Positions 44,120 through 52,751 of a stretch of DNA of 64,000 nucleotides are shown here, one piece after another. The DNA is taken from NCBI GenBank assembly GCA_947499125.1, contig CANMMP010000001.1, positions 1-64,000 of the forward strand, written 5' to 3'. The notes beneath the pieces are model-generated. The model was given only the letters and a program-made list of their open reading frames with translations. It ran no database searches and was not told the origin of the DNA. The DNA comes from an uncultured Pontibacter sp. GTDB lineage: Bacteria; Bacteroidota; Bacteroidia; Cytophagales; Hymenobacteraceae. Every line of letters starts with the position of its first letter. The first letter of the stretch is position 1. The position numbers and the translations under genes are program-made.

Positions 44120-45451
44120 ATGAAACTATGGCAGAAAGACATACAGGTACAGGCCGAAATAGAACGCTTTACGGTAGGCAACGACCGCGAAATGGACCTG
44201 GAACTGGCACCGTTTGATATTCTTGGCTCGCTGGCACACACGCGTATGCTGAACCAGGTTGGGCTGCTGGAGCAGGATGATCTGACTGCCGTTCAGAAGG
44301 AATTAAAGCAGCTATACCGTGAGGTGGAGCGTGGTAAATTTGAGATTGAAGATGGCGTGGAAGATGTGCACTCGCAGGTTGAATTGCTGCTGACAAAACG
44401 CATTGGTGAAGCCGGGAAAAAGATACATAGCGGCCGCTCCCGCAACGACCAGGTTCTTGTTGATTTGAAACTATACATGCGCCACCAGTTACGCCAGGTA
44501 GTTGAAGCTACCGAAACACTTTTTAATACTTTACAAGACCTGAGTGAAGAGCACAAAAATAAACTGTTGCCGGGTTACACGCACCTGCAGGTAGCTATGC
44601 CATCGTCGTTTGGCCTATGGTTTGGCGCTTATGCTGAGAGCTTGATAGATGACCTGCTGGTGGTACAGTCAGCGTACCGTATCAGCAACAAAAATCCGTT
44701 GGGTTCTGCTGCTGGCTATGGTTCATCGTTTCCGCTCAATCGCCAGCTTACTACTGATTTGCTGGGCTTTGAGAGCCTGAACTATAACGTGGTGTATGCC
44801 CAAATGGGCCGTGGTAAAACAGAGCGTGTGGTAGCAACTGCACTGGCAACTATAGCGGCAACTATAGGCCGCATGGCCATGGACCTGTGCCTGTACATGA
44901 GCCAGAATTTTGCCTTTGTAAGTTTGCCGGATGAATTGACAACTGGCTCCAGCATAATGCCGCACAAAAAGAACCCCGATGTGTTTGAACTGATACGTGG
45001 CAAATGCAACAAAGTACAGGGTTTACCAAACGAAATAGCTTTACAAACAGCCAATCTGCCATCGGGTTACCACCGCGATATGCAGTTGCTGAAAGAAAGC
45101 CTGTTCCCAGCATTCAATACGCTGCTCGACTGCCTGCAGATGGCAAACTACATGCTGCCAAAGCTTATTGTTATAGACAACATCATGCAGGACGAAAAAT
45201 ACAAGTATGCGTTTAGTGTGGAGGTTGTAAACAATCAAGTGCTGAGCGGAGTACCTTTCCGGGATGCGTACAAAAATGTGGGAGCTACTATAGCCAACGG
45301 TTCGTTTGAAGCGCTTACACAGTTAAATCATACCCACGAAGGAAGCATCGGAAACCTCTGCACTGAACAAATTGCAGAACAAATGCAGCAGGTATTACGA
45401 GGCTTCGATTTTGGTAAGGTTGATGCGGCAGTTGAGAAGCTGCTGGCTTAG
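44120..45451 (+). CDS. argH: Argininosuccinate lyase
   Basis: The last pathway enzyme, splitting argininosuccinate into arginine and fumarate. The 443-residue protein belongs to the fumarase/aspartase superfamily. Clear motifs are FEIEDGVEDVHSQVELLLTKRIGEAGKKIHSGRSRNDQVL, LLPGYTHLQVAMPSSFGLWF, NKNPLGSAAGYGSSFP and the mobile signature loop TTGSSIMPHKKNPDVFELIRGK with catalytic Ser. It closes the operon. A 99-base spacer with a weak GATTAGA/TCTAATC hairpin lies before the convergent 4HB gene. Confidence 0.96.
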   Translation: MKLWQKDIQVQAEIERFTVGNDREMDLELAPFDILGSLAHTRMLNQVGLLEQDDLTAVQKELKQLYREVERGKFEIEDGVEDVHSQVELLLTKRIGEAGKKIHSGRSRNDQVLVDLKLYMRHQLRQVVEATETLFNTLQDLSEEHKNKLLPGYTHLQVAMPSSFGLWFGAYAESLIDDLLVVQSAYRISNKNPLGSAAGYGSSFPLNRQLTTDLLGFESLNYNVVYAQMGRGKTERVVATALATIAATIGRMAMDLCLYMSQNFAFVSLPDELTTGSSIMPHKKNPDVFELIRGKCNKVQGLPNEIALQTANLPSGYHRDMQLLKESLFPAFNTLLDCLQMANYMLPKLIVIDNIMQDEKYKYAFSVEVVNNQVLSGVPFRDAYKNVGATIANGSFEALTQLNHTHEGSIGNLCTEQIAEQMQQVLRGFDFGKVDAAVEKLLA

Positions 45452-45550
45452 TAGTGGTTGTTTTTTTGTTAACAGTTGTTCGATAATTGATTAGATTTTC
45501 AAACGAAATCTACTACAGTCTAATCCTTAAATCCCTGATTCTTATAAATC

Positions 45551-46228
45551 TTAGTTCAGATGGAATTTCTGAGGTTTAACGGCTGCTATTTTACGACTGC
45601 TTTGCATCAGGCTACCTACAAATAAAGCGATGATCATGGCAATTGCGATAACCAGCGAGCTTATCATTTTCAAAAGTTTTACCTGGCGTTCGGCTGTTAA
45701 ATAGAGCTCCTGGCCAACTTCTTCCTGCAGGCTGGTAAGCAGGTGCAATTGTTCCAGCAAGGTATGTATTTGAGCTTTATAGGCTTTATTGTAAATACCG
45801 GTAGCTATACTTTGATTATCACTTTCTAAGATTTGGGTCTGGAGATTTTGTAATTGTTTGTTAGCTGAAGCAAATTCTTTAAAATAGGCTTCTTCCTTTT
45901 CTGTGAAGTAAGTAACAGAGTATTTGGCTATAAGCTGGGCTATGGTTTTATTATGCTGTTCTACTTCCTGCTGAATGGAAGCTTTTTCTGTGGCACTTTG
46001 CACATGTAAATGTTGCTCCAGTAAGATCTGATTTTGGTAAAACCGCTCTACCAGGCGGGCAATATCTGCTGCAGGAACCAGCCGGTCGTCGTAAACTGAC
46101 TTAAACTCTTCATTTATTTTACCTATAGTGTGGTTTACAAACCAACTGGCAGCGAATATAAGTACAAACCCAACGGCTAAAGCCATAGCCATGCGGTAAC
46201 GCTGTCGTCCACTCAAGTTCCAGATCAT
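45551..46228 (-). CDS. Orphan membrane-bound four-helix-bundle sensor domain (MCP 4HB type)
   Basis: A 225-residue protein with an N-terminal membrane segment (about residues 12-30, MAMALAVGFVLIFAASWFV), a periplasmic helical region about 31-185 rich in Glu, Gln and Leu (4HB_MCP-like), and a second membrane segment (about 190-210, MISSLVIAIAMIIALFVGSLM). It then stops with a short basic tail, KIAAVKPQKFHLN. The HAMP and signalling domains of chemoreceptors or kinases are absent. No frameshift is evident, and similar output-less proteins are common in Bacteroidota. It is divergent from the ATP-grasp cluster; the 194-base gap must carry both promoters. Confidence 0.7.
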   Translation of the reverse strand: MIWNLSGRQRYRMAMALAVGFVLIFAASWFVNHTIGKINEEFKSVYDDRLVPAADIARLVERFYQNQILLEQHLHVQSATEKASIQQEVEQHNKTIAQLIAKYSVTYFTEKEEAYFKEFASANKQLQNLQTQILESDNQSIATGIYNKAYKAQIHTLLEQLHLLTSLQEEVGQELYLTAERQVKLLKMISSLVIAIAMIIALFVGSLMQSSRKIAAVKPQKFHLN

Positions 46229-46422
46229 AATCTTGCAGCATTTTGTTATAGTTAAATATAATCAATATCCTGCAAAATGTCGATTTAGCCCATTAATATA
46301 ACTAATGCTTAGCTGGCTAATGTAAATCTGTCTTTAATTATTTCCGGGAATATTGCAAAAACTTATACCTGATGGCGCGTATAAGGGGCACACTGCTTTT
46401 GTTTAATTAAGCCGGACTAATA
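46229..46422. other. Divergent region between 4HB gene and peptide-ligase cluster
   Basis: 194 bases, AT-rich, no ORF. In-frame stops at 46408-46410 exclude an upstream extension of the cluster's first gene, so its start must be the GTG at 46423 or later. No consensus TANNTTTG was found here. Confidence 0.4.
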
Positions 46423-47139
46423 GTGATCCCTATAAAAATACATACACAGCCAGACGATTCTACCTGCGGGCCGACCAGCCTGCATGCCGTGTACCGTTAT
46501 TTTAAAGATTCTATCCCTTTATCTGAAGTAATAAAAGAAGTGCCTTACCTGGATGAAGGCGGAACTCTGGAAGTGCTTTTAGCCTGTCACGCTCTGGAAC
46601 GCGGATATAAAGCCACCATTTTTACTTATAACCTGCATGTATTTGACCCGACCTGGTTTAAGTTGAGCAACCCGGAGATTATTGAAAAGCTGGAGAGACA
46701 ACTGGAAGTTAAAAAAGGTAAAAAACTGGTACGTGCATCATTGGCTTATATTAAGTTCCTAGAGTTGGGCGGAACCCTGCGTTGTGAGGACTTAACTTTA
46801 GACCTGATGAGCAGTTTTTTTGACGATGGTATTCCGATGCTGACCGGCCTGAGCGCCACATACCTGTACCGTAGTGCCAGGGAGTTCGCCGACGAAGCGG
46901 GTAATTCGGTTTATGATGATGTACACGGTTTTCCGATGGGCCATTTTGTAGTGCTTTGCGGCTTTACCGACGACCTGAAGAGTATTGTAGTAGCTGACCC
47001 TTACCCGGAAAATCCATATTTTAAAAACAACTATTACGAGGTGGGCTTGTCGCATTTACTTAGTTCTATAATGCTGGGCATGTCCACCTTCGATGCCAAC
47101 CTGCTGGCCATTGAGCCAGATAACTCTAAAACAGACTAA
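46423..47139 (+). CDS. C39-like papain-fold protein, first gene of the ATP-grasp cluster
   Basis: A 238-residue protein starting at a GTG codon (an in-frame stop lies just upstream). The N-terminus QPDDSTCGPTSLHAVYRYF fits the catalytic-cysteine helix of C39/papain-fold peptidases (Gln-x6-Cys-Gly-x-Thr/Ser, about residue 15). HFVVLCGFTDDLKSIVVADPYPENP fits the His and Asp/Asn strands of the same fold. There is no signal peptide or transporter domain, so it is a cytoplasmic member, possibly a thiol peptidase or an acyl/aminoacyl transferase. It is 8 bases upstream of the RimK-type gene, within a four-gene operon. Confidence 0.8.
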   Translation: MIPIKIHTQPDDSTCGPTSLHAVYRYFKDSIPLSEVIKEVPYLDEGGTLEVLLACHALERGYKATIFTYNLHVFDPTWFKLSNPEIIEKLERQLEVKKGKKLVRASLAYIKFLELGGTLRCEDLTLDLMSSFFDDGIPMLTGLSATYLYRSAREFADEAGNSVYDDVHGFPMGHFVVLCGFTDDLKSIVVADPYPENPYFKNNYYEVGLSHLLSSIMLGMSTFDANLLAIEPDNSKTD

Positions 47140-47147
47140 TACCCAAC

Positions 47148-48620
47148 ATGCGTAAAATTGTAGTTGTGGACTACCCGAAAGACTGGGAACCCAAGATAGA
47201 TGATGTGGAAGTGGTGGATGTACAGTCGTACCTGACGGACACAACTTATACCGATATAAAGAACGCCCGTATTTTTAACCTTTGCAGGAGCTACAAGTAC
47301 CAGAGTGCCGGTTATTATGTGTCGTTGCTGGCGGAGGCCCGTGGGCATAAGCCGATACCGAGCGTAACTACCATGCAGGACCTGAAGAGCCCAACTATAG
47401 TGCGGGCCATAACGGTAGAGATAAACGACCTGGTACAGAAAAGCCTGGCGAGTCTGCGTTCTAAAACATTTACGCTGAGCATATACTTCGGGCAAAATGT
47501 AGCCAAGAAATATGAGAAGCTTTGTAAGCAACTGCATGATCTTTTCCAGGCGCCATTGTTGCGGGCGCAGTTCGTGTTTAAAGACGAGTGGGTATTGCAA
47601 AGTATAAGCCCGATACCGGTAAACGAAATTCCGGAGGACCATTGGCTCTATGTAGTCCGGTTTGCAAAAGCTTATTTTGCCCGTCACCGTTTTTCTGGTG
47701 CACGAATCACACGCAAAATTTATGACCTGGCTATACTTGTTGATCCAAACGAGAAAGAGCCGCCATCCGATAAAAAAGCGATCCAGCACTTTGTGGAAGC
47801 TGCCGAAGCACAAGGTTTTTATGTGGAACTGATAACCAAAGATGATTATCGACGTTTGGCAGAATTCGATGCGCTGTTTATTCGCGAAACAACGTATGTA
47901 AATCACCATACCTATAAGTTTGCACGTAAAGCTTTTGCCGATGGACTTGTGGTGATCGACGACCCGGTTTCTATACTTCGGTGTACCAACAAAGTATACC
48001 TGGCCGAGTTACTGACAAAAGCGAAAGTGCCTATACCAAAGTCGATGGTAATAAACAGGGAGAACCGGGAACAGGTAGAGGAAGTGCTGGGCTTGCCTTG
48101 TGTTTTAAAGAAACCGGACAGCTCCTTTTCGCAGGGCGTTGTAAAGGCTAAAGACCGCAAAGGCCTGAAGAAAGAACTGGATACTATGCTGGCCGACTCG
48201 GAGCTGATAATAGGGCAGGAGTTTACGCCTACTGATTTTGACTGGCGGATTGGTATACTTGATAAACAGCCGCTTTATGCATGCCGGTATTATATGGCAA
48301 AAGGCCACTGGCAGATATATAACTGGAACGGCAAAAAACACCAGCAAACCGAAGGCGACTCGGATACAGTACCATTTGAAGAAGTGCCTTTTAATGTGCT
48401 GCATACCGCACTTAAAGCCGCAAACTTGATCGGGGATGGTTTGTATGGTGTTGACCTGAAAGAAATAGACGGAAAAGCTTACGTAATCGAAATAAACGAT
48501 AACCCAAGTATAGACTCGGGTTGCGAAGATGTTATCTTAAAAAAAGAACTTTATGCTGCTATCATCAAATCCATTAAGCGACGCATCGATAACCACAAAA
48601 ACTTCCGGAATGATGCGTAA
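47148..48620 (+). CDS. RimK-type ATP-grasp ligase with RLAN N-terminal domain
   Basis: The 490-residue protein has an N-terminal domain of about 190 residues, of the type named RLAN (RimK-like ATP-grasp N-terminal; NLCRSYKYQSAGYYVSLLAEARGHKPIPS). A RimK-like ATP-grasp domain covers about 255-485: SILRCTNKVYLAELLTKAKVPIPKS, VLKKPDSSFSQGVVK (ATP lysine and loop), IGQEFTPTDFDWRIGILD and GVDLKEIDGKAYVIEINDNPSIDSGCED (metal Glu/Asn). ATP-grasp enzymes of this type join a carboxylate, activated as acyl phosphate, to an amine; RimK adds glutamates to a protein. The substrate here is unknown. It overlaps the GCS2 gene by 11 bases. Confidence 0.85.
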   Translation: MRKIVVVDYPKDWEPKIDDVEVVDVQSYLTDTTYTDIKNARIFNLCRSYKYQSAGYYVSLLAEARGHKPIPSVTTMQDLKSPTIVRAITVEINDLVQKSLASLRSKTFTLSIYFGQNVAKKYEKLCKQLHDLFQAPLLRAQFVFKDEWVLQSISPIPVNEIPEDHWLYVVRFAKAYFARHRFSGARITRKIYDLAILVDPNEKEPPSDKKAIQHFVEAAEAQGFYVELITKDDYRRLAEFDALFIRETTYVNHHTYKFARKAFADGLVVIDDPVSILRCTNKVYLAELLTKAKVPIPKSMVINRENREQVEEVLGLPCVLKKPDSSFSQGVVKAKDRKGLKKELDTMLADSELIIGQEFTPTDFDWRIGILDKQPLYACRYYMAKGHWQIYNWNGKKHQQTEGDSDTVPFEEVPFNVLHTALKAANLIGDGLYGVDLKEIDGKAYVIEINDNPSIDSGCEDVILKKELYAAIIKSIKRRIDNHKNFRNDA

Positions 48621-49875
48621 TACAGAAAAACGCACCCTGCACCTGTTCGAAGGTTTTGGCGTGGAGTTGGAGTACATGATCGTAAGTAAATCCAGTTTGC
48701 GCGTTCAACCTATAACAGATAAACTCATTTTTGATGAGGTTGGCGCATACCTGTCGGATGTTGAATTTGGGGATATTGCCTGGAGCAACGAGTTAGTGCT
48801 GCATGTGGTAGAGCTTAAAACCGAAGGGCCTGTCAAGACACTTCAGGGACTGCACTTACAGTTTCAGAAACACATCCGGAAGATAAACCAGATGCTGGAA
48901 AAATATGATGCGATGCTGTTGCCAACCGGTGCTCACCCAACCATGAATCCGGACACTGAAACTCAACTATGGCCGCATGAGCACAACGCAGTATACGAAG
49001 CTTATAACCGCATTTTCGATTGTAAAGGCCATGGCTGGGCTAACCTGCAAAGTACCCACCTGAATCTGCCTTTCGGTAACGATGAGGAATTTGGCAGGCT
49101 GCATGCTGCTATCAGGATGTTGTTACCTATACTTCCGGCTATCAGCGCATCATCACCAATATTAGATGGAAAGGTTACCGGCTTCTGCGACTCAAGAGTA
49201 GAAGTATACCGCCACAACCAAAGTAAGATACCAAGCATTGCCGGCCATGTAATTCCGGAAGCTGTTTTTACAAAAAAGGATTACGAAGAGCAGATATTGC
49301 ATAAGATGTATGCTGATGTGGCGCCTCATGACCCGGAAGGAACTTTGCAGGAAGAGTTTTTAAATTCTCGTGGTGCCATAGCCCGTTTTGAGCGTAATGC
49401 TATCGAGATCAGGTTACTGGATATCCAGGAAAGCCCGGTGGCCGATATGGCTGTACTGCATGCCGCGGTATCAGTACTTCTGGCCTTAATGGCTAACCGT
49501 TGGGTAAGTATAGAAAAACTTCAGAGTTTTGATGAAAAGCGCCTTGCTGAAATTTTATCTGATGTGATCTTAAAAGGGCAGGAGGCAGTTATTAAAGACA
49601 TGGAGTTTGTCGCCTGCTTTGGTTTCGATTGTGGTGGAATTAACTGTACTGCCGGCGAACTATGGAAATACCTGGCAACTGAATGCGTTCAGTTGGAAGA
49701 GCAACCTGAGGTGCAACATGCGCTTAACGTTATACTTTCGAGAGGAAATCTGGCTAAAAGAATATTAGAAGCGGCAGGACAAAACCCTGATATCAAAAGT
49801 ATCGAAAAAGTATATACCCAACTGGCTACCTGCCTGCAGAAGGGTGGTGTATACTTACCTGAAAAACCATGCTGA
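48610..49875 (+). CDS. GCS2-type carboxylate-amine ligase (glutamate-cysteine ligase-like)
   Basis: The ATG at 48610 (MMRNTEKRTLHLFEGFGVELEYMIV) is preferred to an upstream in-frame extension because it brings the conserved GVELE motif to about residue 20, as in the family. The 421-residue protein has other GCS2-like segments: PTGAHPTMNPDTE, STHLNLPFGNDEEFG, ARFERNAIEIRLLDIQESP and FGFDCGGINCTA. GCS2 proteins form gamma-glutamyl or similar amide bonds with ATP. Next to a RimK ligase it suggests two different amide bonds in one product. It overlaps the preceding gene by 11 bases and the next by 7. Confidence 0.82.
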   Translation: MMRNTEKRTLHLFEGFGVELEYMIVSKSSLRVQPITDKLIFDEVGAYLSDVEFGDIAWSNELVLHVVELKTEGPVKTLQGLHLQFQKHIRKINQMLEKYDAMLLPTGAHPTMNPDTETQLWPHEHNAVYEAYNRIFDCKGHGWANLQSTHLNLPFGNDEEFGRLHAAIRMLLPILPAISASSPILDGKVTGFCDSRVEVYRHNQSKIPSIAGHVIPEAVFTKKDYEEQILHKMYADVAPHDPEGTLQEEFLNSRGAIARFERNAIEIRLLDIQESPVADMAVLHAAVSVLLALMANRWVSIEKLQSFDEKRLAEILSDVILKGQEAVIKDMEFVACFGFDCGGINCTAGELWKYLATECVQLEEQPEVQHALNVILSRGNLAKRILEAAGQNPDIKSIEKVYTQLATCLQKGGVYLPEKPC

Positions 49876-50594
49876 AACTAGTGCTAACCTGCGAGCATGC
49901 AGGGAATGAAGTACCCGTACAGTACGAACCGTATTTTGATGGGAAAGAAGCGCTGCTGAATTCGCACGAAGCGTTTGATATTGGTGCGCTCGAACTTTTC
50001 AGGGAACTGGAGCCGCTGGCCGACAAAACATTTCATTCCTTAACATCAAGGTTGGTTGTTGAGTTGAACCGGTCGTTGCACCATGGCAAACTATTTTCGG
50101 TAGTTACGGGTGCACTGCCCGAGCATGCGAAAGGTGCTATACTTAGAGAGCATTATTTCCCTTACCGTGAAAATGTAGAGCACCTGATTCACGATTTTAT
50201 AATGGCAGGTAGAAAAGTGCTCCATATTTCAGTGCATAGTTTTACCCCTGAGCTTGCAGGCGAAGTACGCGATACAGATATTGGCCTGCTCTACGACCCG
50301 AAACGTAAGCTGGAGCAAACATTCTGCAAATATTGGAAACAGCAATTACAAAAGTTCGACAGTAAGTTAACAACCCGTTTTAACTACCCATACTTAGGGA
50401 TATCAGATGGTTTTCCGACCTATCTGCGCCGCAAATTTACGGATGCACAATACATAGGTATAGAATTAGAGGTAAATCAAAAGTTCCCGGTAAGTAAGCA
50501 GGCAGAATGGCAAAACCTCAAACGGGCTGTTTATACTACGCTGGAGGCTACGCTGTCTCATTTCCGTCCGGACCTGTCGGAAGATGGCGAATAA
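49869..50594 (+). CDS. N-formylglutamate amidohydrolase-like hydrolase
   Basis: A 241-residue protein of the FGase/HutG-like family. It shows VLTCEHAGNEVPVQY at the start, HEAFDIGALELF, SLTSRLVVELNRSL (Arg and Asn of the active site) and VLHISVHSFTPEL (metal His). The usual substrate, N-formylglutamate from histidine breakdown, is not expected here because no hut genes are present. In this operon it more likely hydrolyses an amide made or recognised by the two ligases. It is the last gene of the cluster. Confidence 0.82.
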   Translation: MLKLVLTCEHAGNEVPVQYEPYFDGKEALLNSHEAFDIGALELFRELEPLADKTFHSLTSRLVVELNRSLHHGKLFSVVTGALPEHAKGAILREHYFPYRENVEHLIHDFIMAGRKVLHISVHSFTPELAGEVRDTDIGLLYDPKRKLEQTFCKYWKQQLQKFDSKLTTRFNYPYLGISDGFPTYLRRKFTDAQYIGIELEVNQKFPVSKQAEWQNLKRAVYTTLEATLSHFRPDLSEDGE

Positions 50595-50713
50595 GTCCTG
50601 ATTTAATAGTTTACCTCAGAAGTATAAAACAAATTCTGTTCATATATAGTATGAATAGCAGATACTTACGTTTTGTAATTTATTATCATTTTAATACTAT
50701 AAACCCCTTAACT

Positions 50714-51304
50714 ATGAAGATCAGAAATTTACTACAATTTGTATTTGTACTTATTGCCGGCCAACTGCTATTTGCCTGTAATTCTGCAAAATACTATGAG
50801 TTTGCTGCGCATAAGCAGGCACCTTACTACGAAGCTAAACAGAAACAGGCACCTGTAGCACAGGAAGAAGCTGCTCCTGAGACGGCTACTGCCCAGGTAG
50901 AAGTAGAAACAACTACAGAAGCACCGGAATTAACGGCATCAACTGAGAAAACTATTGCTGTTAAGCCTGCTAAGCTGGCCCCAGTTGCTCCCGAAATGCT
51001 GACTACTGAAGCTCCTGCCGTTAAACTAACGGAGACTGAAGTGCTGGAGCTTGTAAAAGAGCGTGCGGCTACCATGACCAAATCTGAAAAGAAAGAGCTT
51101 AAGAAGGAACTGAAGGAAGTTATGCGCCAGAGCGGCTCACGTACTTCTATCGTGGAAATCATACTTGCCATACTATTACCGCCACTGGCTGTATTCCTGC
51201 ACGATGGCATCGGTACCACATTCTGGATTAGCCTTATCCTGACATTACTCTTCTGGATACCAGGTGTGATCTATGCATTACTGGTTGTAACAGATACCAT
51301 TTAA
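50714..51304 (+). CDS. Lipoprotein with C-terminal Pmp3/YqaE-like membrane domain
   Basis: The start at 50714 is chosen because it gives a lipoprotein signal (MKIRNLLQFVFVLIAGQLLF then A-C, lipobox cysteine near residue 22); longer in-frame ORFs run into the previous gene. Residues about 25-135 are low-complexity, rich in Ala, Glu, Pro and Thr, with a Lys/Glu helix SEKKELKKELKEVMRQ. The last 50 residues (IVEIILAILLPPLAVFLHDG and FWISLILTLLFWIPGVIYAL) closely match Pmp3/YqaE stress peptides. A lipoprotein joined to a Pmp3-type double helix is unusual. A perfect terminator follows 12 bases after the stop. Confidence 0.8.
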   Translation: MKIRNLLQFVFVLIAGQLLFACNSAKYYEFAAHKQAPYYEAKQKQAPVAQEEAAPETATAQVEVETTTEAPELTASTEKTIAVKPAKLAPVAPEMLTTEAPAVKLTETEVLELVKERAATMTKSEKKELKKELKEVMRQSGSRTSIVEIILAILLPPLAVFLHDGIGTTFWISLILTLLFWIPGVIYALLVVTDTI

Positions 51305-51316
51305 AGACTTATGTTT

Positions 51317-51358
51317 TTAAACAAAAAAAGCACCTGACCGGGTGCTTTTTTTGTTTAA
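51317..51358 (+). terminator. Strong terminator after the lipoprotein
   Basis: TTAAACAAAAAAAGCACC (51317-51334) and GGTGCTTTTTTTGTTTAA (51341-51358) form a perfect 18-bp stem with a 6-base loop, TGACCG. Confidence 0.92.
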
Positions 51359-51427
51359 CACGCAACTATAGGCTATCGAAAAAAAGTATAAATTCACAGT
51401 ACAACACATGTAACTGCTGCTTAGTTT

Positions 51428-52366
51428 ATGGATTACAAGGACTACTATAAAATACTGGGTGTAGATAAGAAAGCATCTCCGGCAGAGATCAAAAAGGCCT
51501 ATCGTAGCCTGGCAAAAAAATATCATCCTGACAAAAATAAAGGCGATACTGCTGCTGAAGATAAGTTTAAAGATGTTAGTGAAGCCTACGAAGTACTGAG
51601 TGATGAGGAAAAACGCAAGCAATACGACCAGTTAGGATCAAACTGGAAGCAGTACCAACAAGCTGGCTACGGCGGACAAGGCGGCGGTTATGGCGGCAGA
51701 CCGGGAGGTGGCTTCAGGGGATTTGAGGCTGATCCTGATATGTTTGGCGGAGGATTTTCTGACTTTTTCCAGCAGTTTTTTAGCGGCGGAGGCGGTGGCG
51801 GCTTTGGTCAGCAAGCCGGGAGCAGGAGAGGGCAGGCACCTAAAGGCCATGACTACGAAGCAGAAATGGATATTACCCTGCAGGAAGCTTATACAGGCAC
51901 CTCAAGGCTTTTAAACCTGCAAAATCAGCAGCTGCGCATTACTACAAAACCAGGTGTTGCCGATGGGCAGGTACTCCGGATAAAAGGCAAAGGAGCCCCG
52001 GCGGCAGGTGGCGGCATACCCGGCGACCTTTATATAAAAGTGCTCGTTAAACCAGATCCGGACTTTGAGCGCAGTGGAAACGACCTGCATACTACGTTGC
52101 CTATAGATATGTACACGGCTATACTTGGCGGCGATGCACAGGTGAAAACGATGTCGGGAACTATAAAGATAAAGATACCGGCAGGAACACAGAACGATAA
52201 AACCCTACGTTTGCGGGCAAAAGGAATGCCTGTTTACGGAAAACCTGACCAGCACGGCGACCTTTACGTAAAGATAAATGTACAGCTGCCTACGCAGGTT
52301 TCGTCTGAAGAAAGAGAATTACTGGAAAAGCTCAGGGACATGAAACATGCCAGAACAGCCAACTGA
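51428..52366 (+). CDS. CbpA-type DnaJ co-chaperone
   Basis: A 312-residue Hsp40. The J domain (residues 1-70, [23 protein letters not shown] and KKYHPDKNK) has the HPD tripeptide that stimulates DnaK. A glycine/phenylalanine-rich linker follows (about 75-140, [29 protein letters not shown]). Then come the two C-terminal substrate domains ([21 protein letters not shown] ...). The zinc-finger domain of true DnaJ is missing, which makes it a CbpA/DnaJ type II protein. It may assist DnaK in stress. A small gene lies 27 bases downstream on the same strand and could encode a partner. Confidence 0.93.
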   Translation: MDYKDYYKILGVDKKASPAEIKKAYRSLAKKYHPDKNKGDTAAEDKFKDVSEAYEVLSDEEKRKQYDQLGSNWKQYQQAGYGGQGGGYGGRPGGGFRGFEADPDMFGGGFSDFFQQFFSGGGGGGFGQQAGSRRGQAPKGHDYEAEMDITLQEAYTGTSRLLNLQNQQLRITTKPGVADGQVLRIKGKGAPAAGGGIPGDLYIKVLVKPDPDFERSGNDLHTTLPIDMYTAILGGDAQVKTMSGTIKIKIPAGTQNDKTLRLRAKGMPVYGKPDQHGDLYVKINVQLPTQVSSEERELLEKLRDMKHARTAN

Positions 52367-52393
52367 TAAACTATACTTTACTGAGAACAAACT

Positions 52394-52750
52394 ATGCTTG
52401 CTACTTTCGAACAGTTACACCAAAGCAACCTGATCAACAGTTTCCTGGATAGCCTGGCGGAGCGCAATTTAAAGTATTACGCCAGCGACCTGCTGGAAAA
52501 ACATGGCTGCAAAAACCATGAAGAGCTTGACCAGGCCGTTAAAAGAGCTACCGAAGTGTGTAGTTGCATGCACCTGCCTTTAAACGAGAACATAAAAGCT
52601 GTTTACAGGTCGCAGAACGGACAGGTAGTGCAGGACTGGCGGATGTCGCCGATGGCGTATATGTTGCTTGTGATAAATGCCGATTCCCGTAACCAACTGG
52701 TAGCCCAGATGCAGGTAGAACTGGTAAAGCGTGTCTTACCCGAGGAGTAA
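52394..52750 (+). CDS. Unknown 118-aa protein next to the CbpA-type DnaJ
   Basis: I do not recognise a family. The sequence is soluble, helical and has no signal peptide. Features are a Cys pair (VCSCMHLPL), an aromatic/hydrophobic centre (WRMSPMAYMLLVINADS) and a basic-amphipathic end (QMQVELVKRVLPEE). In other bacteria the gene after cbpA is often the modulator cbpM, but the MerR-like helix-turn-helix of CbpM is not visible here, so it may be an analogue or unrelated. The stop is one base from the convergent RluA-family gene. Confidence 0.6.
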   Translation: MLATFEQLHQSNLINSFLDSLAERNLKYYASDLLEKHGCKNHEELDQAVKRATEVCSCMHLPLNENIKAVYRSQNGQVVQDWRMSPMAYMLLVINADSRNQLVAQMQVELVKRVLPEE

Positions 52751-52751
52751 G

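Noticed and set aside
50507..50713. Upstream extension of the lipoprotein ORF into the hydrolase gene
   Set aside because: The lipoprotein signal starts at 50714; the extension overlaps the preceding gene in another frame.
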